64,000 nt of DNA from Streptomyces sp. NBC_01216 (lineage in GTDB: Bacteria > Actinomycetota > Actinomycetes > Streptomycetales > Streptomycetaceae), in contig NZ_CP108677.1 of the NCBI RefSeq assembly GCF_035994945.1, positions 682,001 through 746,000 of the forward strand. The letters are read 5' to 3'. Positions 1 through 9,800 of this stretch are shown here, piece after piece. The position numbers and the translations under genes were made by a program. Numbering within the stretch: position 1 is the stretch's first letter; every line of letters starts with the position of its first letter. The notes under the pieces were generated by a model. The model did not search any database. It was given only the letters and a program-made list of their open reading frames with translations, and was not told the origin of the DNA.

Positions 1-1
1 C

Positions 2-853
2 CGGGAGCGGCTGCCCGGCCTGGCCGACGACGCCGCGGTGTGGCGGGCTCTCGCCTCCGACCCGCGCTACGTCGTGCTCGACGCGTTCTTCGGCAGCACC
101 GGCGGCCCGGCCGGTGACTTCTACGATCCCGGGGACACCCTCACCCTCACCGACCCCGGGACGGGCCGCGAGGAGCGGAAGGTCATCGCCGGAGTCCTCA
201 GCAACGGGCTGGTCTTCTACCCGGGCACCGGCGCCGGTTCGACGACGTACCCCGTCGTACAGAGCGAGCGGGCCACGCGTGAGCTCTTCGGCGCCCAGGC
301 GCGGAACGCCTCCGCGCTGGTGCGGACCGGTCCCGGAACCTCCCCCGACGCCCTGGCCACCCGGCTGCAGGGCGAGCAGCTCGCGTCCAGCCTGGTCGCC
401 ACCCCCATCGAGTCGGACCTTCGCCGTCAGTTCGACTCCAGCACCGCCTTCTTCCGGCTCATGCAGGGCTTCCTCGCTCTGGGTCTCGGTGTGGGCATCA
501 CCGGTCTCGGCGTCGTCATGGTCCGGGCCGTACGCGAACGCCGCCGCACCCTGGGCATTCTGCGGGCTCTCGGCTTCCGGGCGCGCACCGTCCGGCGGTC
601 CTTCCTGTGGGAGAGCGCCTTCATCGCCGTCGAGGGAATCGTGCTGGGTTCCCTGCTGGGTGTGCTCACCACCTGGCTGATGTACAGCAACAGCGCCGCG
701 TTCGAGGGCCTGGAAGGCGGCTTCCCGGTCGAGTGGACCAGCATCTGCGTCCTGGCCGCGGCCACCTTCGTCGCGTCGCTCCTGGCCACGACCGGGCCGG
801 CACGGCGCGCCGCCGCCATCCGCCCGGCCCTCGCGGTCCGCGTCAGCGAATGA
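2..853 (+). CDS. ABC transporter permease, FtsX/MacB-like C-terminal part (5' partial)
   Basis: The frame is open from the first bases of the window, so the start lies upstream; the first internal GTG (38) is not a convincing start. The visible ~283 residues hold an extracytoplasmic segment followed by a typical FtsX C-terminal membrane block. The first helix is around FLALGLGVGITGLGVVMV, followed by the family-typical basic loop RERRRTLGILRALG. A second helix is near FIAVEGIVLGSLLGVL and a third near ICVLAAATFVASLLA. The protein ends in a short RPALAVRVSE tail, as in lipoprotein-export or efflux-type permeases. It would work with an ATPase partner encoded upstream, outside the window. The last 11 bases overlap the 3' end of the convergent phosphatase gene. 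The substrate cannot be told from sequence. Confidence 0.85.
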   Translation, partial: RERLPGLADDAAVWRALASDPRYVVLDAFFGSTGGPAGDFYDPGDTLTLTDPGTGREERKVIAGVLSNGLVFYPGTGAGSTTYPVVQSERATRELFGAQARNASALVRTGPGTSPDALATRLQGEQLASSLVATPIESDLRRQFDSSTAFFRLMQGFLALGLGVGITGLGVVMVRAVRERRRTLGILRALGFRARTVRRSFLWESAFIAVEGIVLGSLLGVLTTWLMYSNSAAFEGLEGGFPVEWTSICVLAAATFVASLLATTGPARRAAAIRPALAVRVSE

Positions 854-1997
854 CCGGACGCGCCGGGGGCTCCGGCGCCCCGTGCGCAGGTCCCGCTCCC
901 GGAGCGGTGGGCGGCGTCGGAGGGGACGGCGGGGTGAACTCCACCAGCAGCAGCGCGGAGTCGTCGTCGGGCGGCGCCCCGGTGAAGGCAGCGACGTCGG
1001 CGCGCAGCCGTTCCAGAGCCGTCTCGGGGCAGGTCTCCCGCAGCAGCGGTCCCGCTCGCTCGGCCACCGGATAGAAGCGTCCCGCGGCGTCCCGGGCCTC
1101 GCTCAGGCCGTCGGTGTAGAAGAGGAGGCGGTCCCCCGCGCGCAGCGCGAGGCCGGTGACACTGTCCCGCTGCTCGCCTGGTCCGGCCAGCGCGGTGAGT
1201 CCGAACGGTGGTACGGGGCCGGCCGGTTCGACGTCTTCGGTCCTGCCGTCGGAGGCGAGCAGCAGCGGAGGCGGATGGCCGTGGCTGAACACGACGAGGT
1301 GTCCGCTGGGGGTGATCTGGGCGAGGAGACCGGTCACGAAGCGCTCGCCGTCGGTCCTGAGCCCCAGCGCGCTGTCGATGCGGCGGCCGACCTCAGCGAG
1401 GTCGGCGAGTTCGGGAGCGGATTCCCGGAACGCGGCCAGCACCACGGCCGCGCAGCGAACGGTGCCGAGCCCCTTGCCCTGGACGTCGGCGATGACGAGG
1501 CGGACGCCGTGCGGGGAGGGCACCGCGTCGTACAGGTCGCCTCCGACACGGGTGGCGCGGCTCGCCGAGACGTACGAGGCGGCCAGGCGGACGGGGCCGA
1601 TCGTCGGCGGTACGGGGGCGAAGAGCACGTCCTCCAGAGTCTGGGCCACCTCCTGGACGTCCACCAGGCGCCGCTCGGTCCTCAGCCTGGCCCAGGCCGC
1701 GTACACGGCGGCCAGCGTGACGTAGCCGATGGCGACCAGGGCCACGTGCATCCGCAGGGCGCCCAGCCGTTCCGCCTTCGCCGCGAACACGACGCACAGG
1801 AGCGCGGCCACGCATCCCATGACCAGGACGTTCGGTACCGAGCCCCGAGCGGCCGCGATCGCGGGGCCCGCGGCGTACACCGGCAGCAGGTTGAACTCCG
1901 CACCCGTGGCCATGTCCACGACGGCCACCCCCAGCATGACCGCGAGCGGCAGGGCGCTCGGTGAAACGGCCGCCGCCTTGATTCGGCGCATCACCAC
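843..1997 (-). CDS. membrane-anchored PP2C/SpoIIE-type serine/threonine phosphatase
   Basis: 384 residues. Four or so hydrophobic helices fill the first ~140 residues, including LPLAVMLGVAVVDMA, NVLVMGCVAALLCVVFAA and VALVAIGYVTLAAVYAAW. A SpoIIE/PP2C catalytic domain follows, with metal-binding acidic motifs GGDLYD, IADVQGKG, FYTDGLSEARD and a terminal DDDSALLLVEF. Such proteins dephosphorylate anti-anti-sigma factors in partner-switching pathways, which are abundant in Streptomyces; the target here is unknown. I chose the GTG at 1997 because GGGAGG lies seven bases upstream; GTG and ATG codons follow directly, so MVMRR or MRR starts are alternatives. The C-terminal tail is Pro-rich. The 3' end overlaps the convergent permease gene by 11 bases. 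Confidence 0.87.
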   Translation of the reverse strand: MVMRRIKAAAVSPSALPLAVMLGVAVVDMATGAEFNLLPVYAAGPAIAAARGSVPNVLVMGCVAALLCVVFAAKAERLGALRMHVALVAIGYVTLAAVYAAWARLRTERRLVDVQEVAQTLEDVLFAPVPPTIGPVRLAASYVSASRATRVGGDLYDAVPSPHGVRLVIADVQGKGLGTVRCAAVVLAAFRESAPELADLAEVGRRIDSALGLRTDGERFVTGLLAQITPSGHLVVFSHGHPPPLLLASDGRTEDVEPAGPVPPFGLTALAGPGEQRDSVTGLALRAGDRLLFYTDGLSEARDAAGRFYPVAERAGPLLRETCPETALERLRADVAAFTGAPPDDDSALLLVEFTPPSPPTPPTAPGAGPAHGAPEPPARPVIR

Positions 1998-2468
1998 GGC
2001 TGTACCTCCCGCACTCGCCGACCCGGACGTCCGCTGTCGACCCACTCCGGGATGACGCGGACGGACCGCGACGAGGCGGTGCCTCCGCCTCTCGTCCCGC
2101 CCGCCCGTCTCAGCATACGAAGGGCAGGGGGTTCGGACGAGGCGGAGCGGATCACGCCGCGCCGTCCGGCTTCGGCCCGACGTCCCGGGCCACCGGGCGG
2201 GCGGGCGCGGGGCGGGCAGGCCGGCCGGCCGACGGCCATGAGTGTGAGCACGGCCGCCGTGCCCGGCAGCGCGAGCCACCACCGGACCCGTCGCGTCCGA
2301 TGCCCGGCACGCCCGTGACCCCGTCCTCGGCGCGGGTCCGTCCCCTCGCCTCAGCCCCAGGGCCCCGGTCCTGTGCGACCTCGGAGGTACGCGACCGGCG
2401 CAGCTGCCACCCGGGGCACACAGGGCCGCGCTCGCCCCGGGTACCCTCGCCGGCGGGCTCCCCCGCGC
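1998..2468. other. intergenic region, no gene seen
   Basis: About 470 bases lie between two minus-strand genes. The open frames here lack a convincing start or ribosome site and have the low-complexity Arg/Pro/Gly composition of GC-rich shadow frames. It presumably carries the promoter of the phosphatase. I see no clear promoter hexamers or strong hairpin. Confidence 0.4.
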
Positions 2469-3116
2469 TCAGCTCCGGCCGGCGCGGGCCTTCCGCAGGA
2501 GCAGGCCGGCCGCGACGGCGGCGAGCGAGATCCCGGCCAGACCGATCACGGACCACCAAACCGTACGGTCGGCCCCGTCACCCGCAGCGCTCGAGGAGGG
2601 CGCGGGCGAAGCGGACGAGGGTGTGGCGGAGGCCGGTGCCGGCGCGGAGGGCACCGGTGCGGACTCGGTGGGGGTCGGAGCGGGCCCGGTGACCGGCGGC
2701 GTCGTGCCGCCGGGCGGAAGCGGATCGACGACCGGGACGGCGATCTCCCCCTCACCGTGGCCGAGCGAGGGGAAGCCCACGTCGACGGTGACCTTCCAGG
2801 TACCGGGGGTGAGGACTTCGGCGGTGCTCCAGCCGGTGCGGGTACCGGGGTCGCGGACCAGTCGCCAGGGCCCCATGGCGCGGGTTCCATCGGGACTGGT
2901 CGCGTTCACGGTGGCGGCGACCGTCTCCTCGACGGCGTCGCCGTCGTCCTCCCAGGTGATCTTCGTCGTGATGTGACCGTCCCGCTGCCCGGTCACCTCC
3001 ACCTTGACGGTGTCCCCGTGGGCTTGGGCGGTGACCGGGAAGGCCAGTGTCCCGGCGCAGAGGGTGAGGAGGAATCCGAGACCCGTGAAGGCACGGAGAG
3101 CAAGGCGTGTCGGCAT
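2469..3116 (-). CDS. secreted, C-terminally membrane-anchored protein of unknown function
   Basis: 215 residues. The N-terminus is a Sec signal peptide: basic MPTRLALR, hydrophobic GLGFLLTLCAGTLAFPV, then a TAQAHG cleavage region. An Ig-like/beta domain of ~110 residues follows (VEVTGQRDGHITTKITW through EGEIAVPVVDP). After it come a Pro/Ser/Ala-rich wall-spanning linker of ~60 residues and a single transmembrane helix (WWSVIGLAGISLAAVAAGLLL) with a basic stop-transfer RKARAGRS. The architecture resembles actinobacterial CopC/YcnJ-like secreted proteins, but I see no copper ligands beyond the His after the signal peptide, so no function is assigned. ATG at 3116 follows AGGAG ten bases upstream. 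It lies downstream of the metalloprotease gene on the same strand. Confidence 0.75.
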   Translation of the reverse strand: MPTRLALRAFTGLGFLLTLCAGTLAFPVTAQAHGDTVKVEVTGQRDGHITTKITWEDDGDAVEETVAATVNATSPDGTRAMGPWRLVRDPGTRTGWSTAEVLTPGTWKVTVDVGFPSLGHGEGEIAVPVVDPLPPGGTTPPVTGPAPTPTESAPVPSAPAPASATPSSASPAPSSSAAGDGADRTVWWSVIGLAGISLAAVAAGLLLRKARAGRS

Positions 3117-3322
3117 CGTGTCGGTACTCCTGGTGCGTGAGATGCGGTGGGAACGAGGTTCAGCGAGGACGAAGCGCCGGCGATGGGCGCTGTCGGGACG
3201 CGCGCCGCGGTGGCGGACCTGCCGTGGAGAGCCCGGGGTGTCGGTGGACGGTCGCACGCGGCGGCCGTCCACCGACGCCGGATCAGGGGACCGGGGCCCG
3301 TCGGCCCCGGTCCGACGCGAGG

Positions 3323-5416
3323 TCAGGAGCGCTTCTGGACCGTCCACGCCTGCGTCGCACGGCCGTCCGCGCGCTGGAGGTCGAGCAACCAGCTTCCGTA
3401 GTAGGGGCGGTTGCTCACCGTCAGGGCGTAGGTGCCGCCCGGGTCCGTCACCGTGACGGCTCCGTTGCGGGGGGACAGCTTCCACTTCTGCGCGGTGGCG
3501 GTGCCGCAGGGCTGCTGGGCGACCCACATGCCCGCGGCGGGCGCGCCGCCCGTCTGCAGGCACTTCCCGGAGACCGCCGAACGGATCCGGACGAGGCCGC
3601 CGCCGGCGTCGTCGAACAGCCACTGCTGCTGGGTGTAGCCGTTGGCCCGCGCCCCGACGAGTACCGTCCCGTTGGCGGAACGTCCGCCCCACACCTCGGC
3701 AGCCATTCCGGTGCCCGCGTTGCCGAGGGTGTAGCGGCTGCCGGGAGCGGTCGTGCCGCCTCCTGCGCCGGCCGTACGGAAGGAGGTCGTCCGTCCGGCT
3801 CCGCTGTCCCGGCCGGACCGGTCGCGGACCGAGACGGCGACCTTGTACTCGGTTCCGGGCCGGAGGTTGTAGACGCGCAGCGCCTGCGACTGGACCCAGG
3901 TCAGGTGCCTGCCGTTCAGAAGGACCTGGTACCAGGCGGCGCCCTCGACCTTGGGCCAGCTCACCACCGCGGCCGTGGACTGGATCTGGCTGACCGTCAC
4001 AGTCGGTCCGCCGGTGGGCTGCTTGGTGGGGGTCGGCGTCGGGGTCGGGGTCGGGGTGGGCGTCGGGCTGGGGTTCGGGTCGGGGGTCGTGCCGCCGCCC
4101 TCGGAACGCATCAGGAACTGGTTGTCGGCGATGTTCCAGTGCGTGGCCAGGTAGCTGCCGGCCTTGGGATTGGTGTGGAAGTAGTCGTCGTGATTGCAGT
4201 CGAGGATGTTCTCCGCCGCCGTGTTGGAGCACACGTACCGCATCTTGGGGTAGTACGGGCTGTCCGAGTAGCACATGACGTCGTACTCGTCCGTGCAGTG
4301 CGCGCCGCGACTGGTGTTGGGGGCGCTGTTGTTGACCGCGCCGAGGTTGTGGCCGAGTTCGTGGGCCGCGGTGTGACCGCCCCAGCAGCCGGCGTCGGTG
4401 CGCCCGTAGGAGGGGCCGAAGTTGCTCTGGTTGTTCTGGCCGGGGCGTTCGTCGCCGGCGAAGGTACCGATGCCGCAGTAGACCTTGGCGTCCGCGAAGA
4501 TCATGTACTTGCGGTCACGCCGGTCGAGGCCCTTGCCCGCGAGGGCCCGGTTGGTGGCACTGAACTCGGAGAGCGCGGACGCCGGGAGCTCGATGTTGAG
4601 CACAGTCGGAGTGCAGTCCGCCGCGGTCACGTAGCGGATGTGACGCACGCCGCCCGTTTCCTTGGCGCTCGCCGAGTAGATGAGGTCGGCGTCGGCCGCC
4701 CACCTGCGGAACGAGGCGACGTACTCGGCGTAGCGGTCCCGGTCGGGACCGTGCACGTACACGACCTGCACACGGTTGCCGGCGCTTCCGTCGCCGTCAC
4801 ACTGGACGGTCTGGCCCGCGGGACCGGCGGCGACGGCCTGCCCGCCGGACGAGGCGCCCGGCTGCGGCGCCGCCGCGGCCGAGGTCCTGGCACTTCCGGC
4901 GTCGACGGCGGGAGCGTCCTGGGGGCGTCCGCCGCCCTTCGCGGCGGCCGCGTCCCCGGACGCGGGCTTCGCGGGGTCGGCCGCGGCGGCCTTGGCGGCC
5001 ACGACGGGCGCCACCTCGGCCTTGATGTCCACGCCCTTGGGCGGGGCGTCCGGCCCGTGGGTGCACAGTCCGGTGTCGGTGCGGTAGACGCCCGTGCAAC
5101 GGTCACCCTTGGTGGCCACCTTGAGGCCGTCGTAGACCATGCCGCGGCGGGTGTCGTTGGCGGGCTCGCCGACGAGGGGCTTCGGCTCCTCGTCCTTCGC
5201 CGGGGCGGCGGCCGGCGCGAGGGCGCCCGGCGCGGCTCCGGTCCGCACGGGCGTGGGAGCCTGTGCGCGCGTTCCCGTCTGAGCGCCATCCCCCATTCCG
5301 GCGTAGGCCATGCCTCCCGCGATCACCGCCGCCGAGGCGATGGCGGCGGTGACGAGTATCAACCCCTTGCCCTTGCCCCGATGTTCGCGCTTCCTGCGAT
5401 GTCTAGTCATGCGCAC
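3323..5416 (-). CDS. secreted metzincin-like metalloprotease with Fn3 and ricin-type lectin domains
   Basis: 697 residues. A basic N-terminus with a hydrophobic segment (LILVTAAIASAAVIAGGMAYA, ~19-39) marks export. A low-complexity Ala/Pro region runs to ~200. The protease-like domain has HELGHNLGAVN at ~352 and a candidate Met-turn YDVMCY downstream, the layout of metzincins. The usual third histidine is an Asn here, with a nearby HC as a possible replacement ligand. Cys residues suggest disulfides. A Pro-Thr linker (~447-472) leads to a fibronectin type III module (~472-550) and a C-terminal beta-trefoil with QxW repeats (YTQQQWLF, TAQKWKL, ATQAWTV). Such lectin modules usually bind polysaccharide or glycoprotein substrates. 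Start: GTG 5416 with AAGGA six bases upstream, or ATG 5410 with GAGG five bases upstream. Confidence 0.82.
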   Translation of the reverse strand: MRMTRHRRKREHRGKGKGLILVTAAIASAAVIAGGMAYAGMGDGAQTGTRAQAPTPVRTGAAPGALAPAAAPAKDEEPKPLVGEPANDTRRGMVYDGLKVATKGDRCTGVYRTDTGLCTHGPDAPPKGVDIKAEVAPVVAAKAAAADPAKPASGDAAAAKGGGRPQDAPAVDAGSARTSAAAAPQPGASSGGQAVAAGPAGQTVQCDGDGSAGNRVQVVYVHGPDRDRYAEYVASFRRWAADADLIYSASAKETGGVRHIRYVTAADCTPTVLNIELPASALSEFSATNRALAGKGLDRRDRKYMIFADAKVYCGIGTFAGDERPGQNNQSNFGPSYGRTDAGCWGGHTAAHELGHNLGAVNNSAPNTSRGAHCTDEYDVMCYSDSPYYPKMRYVCSNTAAENILDCNHDDYFHTNPKAGSYLATHWNIADNQFLMRSEGGGTTPDPNPSPTPTPTPTPTPTPTKQPTGGPTVTVSQIQSTAAVVSWPKVEGAAWYQVLLNGRHLTWVQSQALRVYNLRPGTEYKVAVSVRDRSGRDSGAGRTTSFRTAGAGGGTTAPGSRYTLGNAGTGMAAEVWGGRSANGTVLVGARANGYTQQQWLFDDAGGGLVRIRSAVSGKCLQTGGAPAAGMWVAQQPCGTATAQKWKLSPRNGAVTVTDPGGTYALTVSNRPYYGSWLLDLQRADGRATQAWTVQKRS

Positions 5417-5881
5417 CTCAAATCCTTGGTCGGAGGAGTGGGTTCGCGGAAGCCTGCCAGACCATGGCCGGGGAGAATTCGGGCAAACGGGAATAGCCGT
5501 TGAGATATCTGACCGTTACCTTCCCGTTTGATTTGATGAACCCTCAACTCCGTTACGAGGGAGGGTAGTTACGCGCACAGACACCAAAAGGTCCGGACCT
5601 TCCCAGGGATCTCGTTATGGAATCGAGATATACGAGGTGCCCCTATTGACGGGAATTCAGTAAGAGGTTCGCCCCTATTGCTACCTCCTGAATCCCCCTC
5701 GTCACAAGCCGTGAGAAATCGTTTGCTCCTGCAGAGGAGCGAGTCGGCCGGCTGTACGCGGCACCGGGCAACCGCCCCTGCCCCACGCCCCCTTCGGGGG
5801 TCTCACGCGTGACGCCTGGTGCGGCGATCGGGAGACGGGGCACACGGCGGGCGTTCACCGCGCCGGTGAATCGTTCCGGGT
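5417..5881. promoter_or_regulatory. AT-richer upstream region of the metalloprotease with repeated decamer
   Basis: This 465-base gap is visibly less GC-rich than its surroundings and is probably the control region of the minus-strand metalloprotease. The decamer GCCCCTATTG occurs twice in the same orientation, at 5639-5648 and 5671-5680. The 32-base offset is close to three helical turns, as expected for two protein sites on one face of DNA. A short hairpin-like sequence (TCTCG...CGAGA) lies near 5609-5628. I cannot name the regulator, nor place -35/-10 hexamers with confidence. Confidence 0.4.
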
Positions 5882-6240
5882 TTCGACACCGAGTGGGCCG
5901 CGATGAAAGCGGTCGCCGCGAAACTCGGCATCGGCACGACCGAGACGCTTCCGAAGTGGCTGCGGCGCGACCAGGTCGACGCCGGCGTACGTCCGGGCGT
6001 CACGTCCGAGGAGTCGGCTGAGCTGAAGCGTCCGAACAAGGAGAACGCAGAGCCGAAGCGGGCGAACGAGATCCCGAAGGCCCGCGGCGTCATTCTTCGC
6101 GGCCGAGCTCGACCGGCCACACACGCGCTCGTAGGGTTCATCGACGAGCACCGGGACCGATTCGGCGGTGTCGAGCCGATCTGCCGCGTGCTGACCGCAC
6201 ACGACTGCAAGATCGCCCCCTCCGCCCATCACGCTCACCA
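5882..6240 (+). pseudogene. IS3-family transposase remnant (OrfA/OrfB junction, decayed)
   Basis: In frame from 5882 one reads FDTEWAAMKAVAAKLGIG, TETLPKWLRRDQVDAG, then a VTSEESAELKR stretch, the signature of IS3-type OrfA (helix-turn-helix plus leucine zipper). Three zipper leucines have become proline (KRPNKENAEPKRANEIPK). Near 6081-6083 one extra C shifts the frame: the other frame reads SFFAAELDRPHTRS and stops, which is how OrfA normally ends. The original frame then continues as an OrfB start (FIDEHRDRFGGVEPICRVLTAHDCKIAPS). Homology fades at ~6240, so OrfB is almost entirely missing. No terminal repeats were found. The remnant marks past mobile-element activity at the edge of the accessory segment. 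Confidence 0.75.
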
Positions 6241-6471
6241 CGAACTCCAGGCCGCGCCTGGGCCAGGACCGTGCGGGATGCCGAGCACCCGCCGAATGCG
6301 AGAACAGCCACTACCTCGCAACCACGAAACCCCAGTTCACAACCAACATCTGCGATCTCTTCCGAACCCGGGGCGGTTCACTACCATGGTTGGTGATCAC
6401 GTAGGCCGTCTCCACCACCATCGTCTTACGGACACGATGGCGGCCGGGAGCGGTTCGGAAGAGGGGGACTG

Positions 6472-6774
6472 GTGGAGATCGGCCTGGCGGAGACAATCAA
6501 GGCACTGCGTGGTGAGTTGGCGCAGGCGATGGCGGACGGCGAGGGTCAACCGGTCCGGCTTCGAGTGCAGTCGGTGAAGCTGGACGTACAGGTCGCGGTG
6601 ACAGCCTCGGCAGAGGCCCAGGGCGGGGTCAAGTTCTGGGTGCTGTCGGCTGGCGGCAAGGCGACCGGGGGCGTCTCCGCCACGCACACCGTGTCGTTGG
6701 AACTCTCGGCCGAGACGGCCAACGGCGGCTCCGTCCTGACGGATTCGGGGCGCGAAGCCGTCCTGGAGGACTGA
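6472..6774 (+). CDS. Trypco2-like (trypsin-co-occurring domain 2) small protein
   Basis: 100 residues. From memory of the Pfam Trypco2 family: an N-terminal GLAETIKALRGELAQAM helix, a beta-rich core (PVRLRVQSVKLDVQVAVTA), then VKFWVLSAGG and a THTVSLELSA strand. These small proteins are encoded beside trypsin-like proteases and NTPases in predicted conflict systems of multicellular bacteria, where they are thought to sense or couple. GTG start at 6472 with GAGGGGG five bases upstream. The stop lies 28 bases before the protease-NTPase gene, so both are probably one transcript. No membrane segment or catalytic motif is visible. The family call is strong by pattern; the function is inference. 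Confidence 0.8.
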   Translation: MEIGLAETIKALRGELAQAMADGEGQPVRLRVQSVKLDVQVAVTASAEAQGGVKFWVLSAGGKATGGVSATHTVSLELSAETANGGSVLTDSGREAVLED

Positions 6775-6801
6775 CCTCGTGGATGAGTCGGTCCTCCGAG
6801 A

Positions 6802-9800
6802 GTGGCGTCGGCTGTGGCTGATCTGATCGCCGCGCAGCAGCCCCTGGAGCGCGTGGCCATGGTGGTGCGCCGCGGATCCGACGGCATCCCTCGATTCAGT
6901 GCTTCCGGATTCATGCTCGCCTCACGGCTGGCCATCTGCGCTGGCCACGGCTTTACCCATCCCGGTGACAGCTATGAGGTGAGACTTCCAGGGCGGTCGA
7001 CTAAGAGGCTTCCGGTCACCGCGGTGCTGCGGCACCGGATCGACGATGTGGACCTCGCCCTCCTGGTTCTCGGGGAGGGCGGGCCTGTCATTCCTCCCGC
7101 CCGGTGGGGCGTCCTGCCCCGAACCGTGGAGTCGGTACCGTTCATCGCGATCGGGTTCCCCGACCATGCGTCGCGTCAGGACGTGCCGAAAACCCGTCAG
7201 TTGACCGGGGCGATCCTTCTGGGCTCCTTCCTGGGGAGCCACGAGGTGGAGCTGTCCCTCAGCAGCCCTGCGCCGCAGGAATCAAGCGGATCTCCCTGGC
7301 GGGGGCTGTCCGGGGCAGGGGTCATCACGCAAGACGGCGTTCTCGTCGGCGTATGCACGAGCCACCACGTTCCGTCCGGCGCGGCGAGCCTCACCGCAAC
7401 CAACCTCTCCCAGGTGTCCCGGGATCCTGAATTCGTGCGTCTGCTGGCCGAGCACGGGGTGGAGCCGGTGCTACCGGGGGACATCATGCCGATGCCGTTC
7501 GATCCAGCCGTGCGCGGCCTCGTACGCACCCATGCCGAGGTCATGCGGCGCCTGCTCGGACGGCGGAGCTTCCTCGACGAGGAGCACTTGCCCTTCATCC
7601 ATCCGGGGATGGACCACGTATCGCATCCGGACCGCCTGTTCGCCCAGCTGAGCACTGGCCGTTCACGAGGGGCACTGCTGGTAGGACCAGCCGGTTCGGG
7701 CAAGACGCGGACATGCTTCGAGGTTGCGCACCGGGCGGACCGCGCGGGCTGGCAAGTCCTGCACGTCCAGCCCGACAGCGCCGTGACGGTCGACGACGTG
7801 GCCGCATCCGTCGTCTCGTGCGGGCACCGACGGGTGCTACTGATACTGGACTACCTCGATGCCTGCCCACAGGTCGACCTGCGCGTCCTCGCCGACGTGC
7901 TGATCCCCGAGGCCAGGCGACGTGGCGCGACGGTGGCGTGCCTGGCCTCCGTGCGGCCCGGCTCCCTGCACACGGTTCAGCTCCGTGGCAGCAGCCGGGT
8001 GCTTGACGAGATCTATCTACGAGAGGACTGGCCACACCAGTCCGCGATCATCGACCAGGTAGTCCACCGCGCGGCACCCGAAACCGTGCGCCGATGGGGG
8101 AACGAGGCACTGTCCCAGATCTGCGGGCGGCGTCCGGTAATCGCACTGCTGATCGCACGGGCGATCGAGGAGCAGGGGCTGGCCCAGCACACACCGGGAG
8201 TGGCGGTATCGGTCCGGCCCGGCGAGCTGCTGGACTGGCTGCGCGAGGGCATGCGCCGGGACGCGCTCGCCAAGGAACCCGCACTCAGCCCCTCCCCCCT
8301 GGGTATCACCACCCCTGCTATCGAGCAGCTGGCCTTCACTGTGGCGGTCGCGGCGAGCCCGCAGCCCCGAGTGGTCGTCGAACAGACCATCGACACCTTC
8401 CTCACGGTGGCCGGTGGGCTGGCCGTTCCATTTGGAGGGCGGCACGTCGTCGACACGCTGATCTCACTTGGGTGGCTCGATGAGGTCGGCGGACAGCTGA
8501 TCGTGGTCCACGACATCGTCACCGACGAACTCCTGGTGCAGTCACTGATGCCATCTCCCGGATGGAGCATCGACGCAGCTGCTGCCGGTGCGCTCTTTGC
8601 CGCGTTCACGCGGCATGCACGTACGTTCTCCGTGTTCACCGGCCATCTCCGACGGCTGGCCGTCGACATGGCCGCGCATGGCCCCGCCCATCGGATCGCC
8701 GCCCTGGAACGCTTTTGCGGGGAATGGCTCACGGCCCAGGTGGAACCGCTCGGCCGCCTCTTGGCGGGCGCCGGTGACGACGGCGGCCACGCGCTGCTGA
8801 CGATGGTGGCGAGCCGGCCCTGGCAAGGGTTCGACCGCTCCGTGTGGAACACGCTGGTTGCTCCCTGGCTCTCCCGCGCCGAGACCGACCACACCGCGCA
8901 GCCGTTCCTCACCGCCGCCCTGAGAGGTATGGATCCCGCTCCCGCGTTCCTTGTCGAGGCTTCCGTCGGATGGCTCGTCCGCCGGGGCGGACAGACCGAC
9001 ACGGAGCATCTTCTGCTCGCACTGATCGAGCGCCCCGACCTTTCGCCGAGGACCGAGGACCTGGTGGTCGACTGCACCCTCGCATGGGTGTCTTCCCGTC
9101 CCGACTGGCGTCACACGCCCGCGCTGTTGAAACGCCTGCTGGCCATGGACCACTCCAGGGATCGACTGGAGAGAGTGATCGCGGGCGTACTGGCGTGGCT
9201 CACTCCGTACCGGTCCCTCGGAGTCGCACCCGTGATCCGTATGTTTCTGCAGCGTGCGGACATCGACGCGGTCGCCCGCCGGAAACTCGTGGACCACGGC
9301 CTCGTATGGTTGCGCTCCGATCTGCGCCCGGGCGTGAACATCGGTCCGGAACTGTGTGCTCTGCTTGAAGACGGCCACCTCCCGGACCCGGACCGCGCGA
9401 CATTGATCCGAAGCGCGCTGGACTGGCTGGAGACGGGGCGGGTGTACCCGAGCACGGGCCGGGTCGTGCACAGACTCCTGTCCATGGACGGGAGTCCGCC
9501 GGAGCTGCGCCCCAGGGTGATCGCCGTCGCCCGTCGGTGGGCGGCTGAGGGCCCTGCCGGCCACCCGGCAGGCTCCCGTGTCCTGGGCACGCTGCTGTCC
9601 ACCGACAGCGTTGCGGACGCCGCCGCCCTTCTCCTGGAACGACTGAGGTCGCAACCTGACGCCCAGTCCGGCCCAGCCATACTCCTTCGCCTGCTCATCC
9701 ACTACGAGGAACTCACCCAGGACCAGGCTCGGACCGCCGTCACGCTCGCCTACACATGGCTCGACAGCCGCCCTGAGCACGAGGCCGTCGGTGCCGTTCT

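Noticed and set aside
4022..4077. GTCGGG/GGTCGG repeats as a regulatory or structural DNA repeat
   Set aside because: They encode the Pro-Thr linker of the metalloprotease; a protein-level explanation is sufficient.
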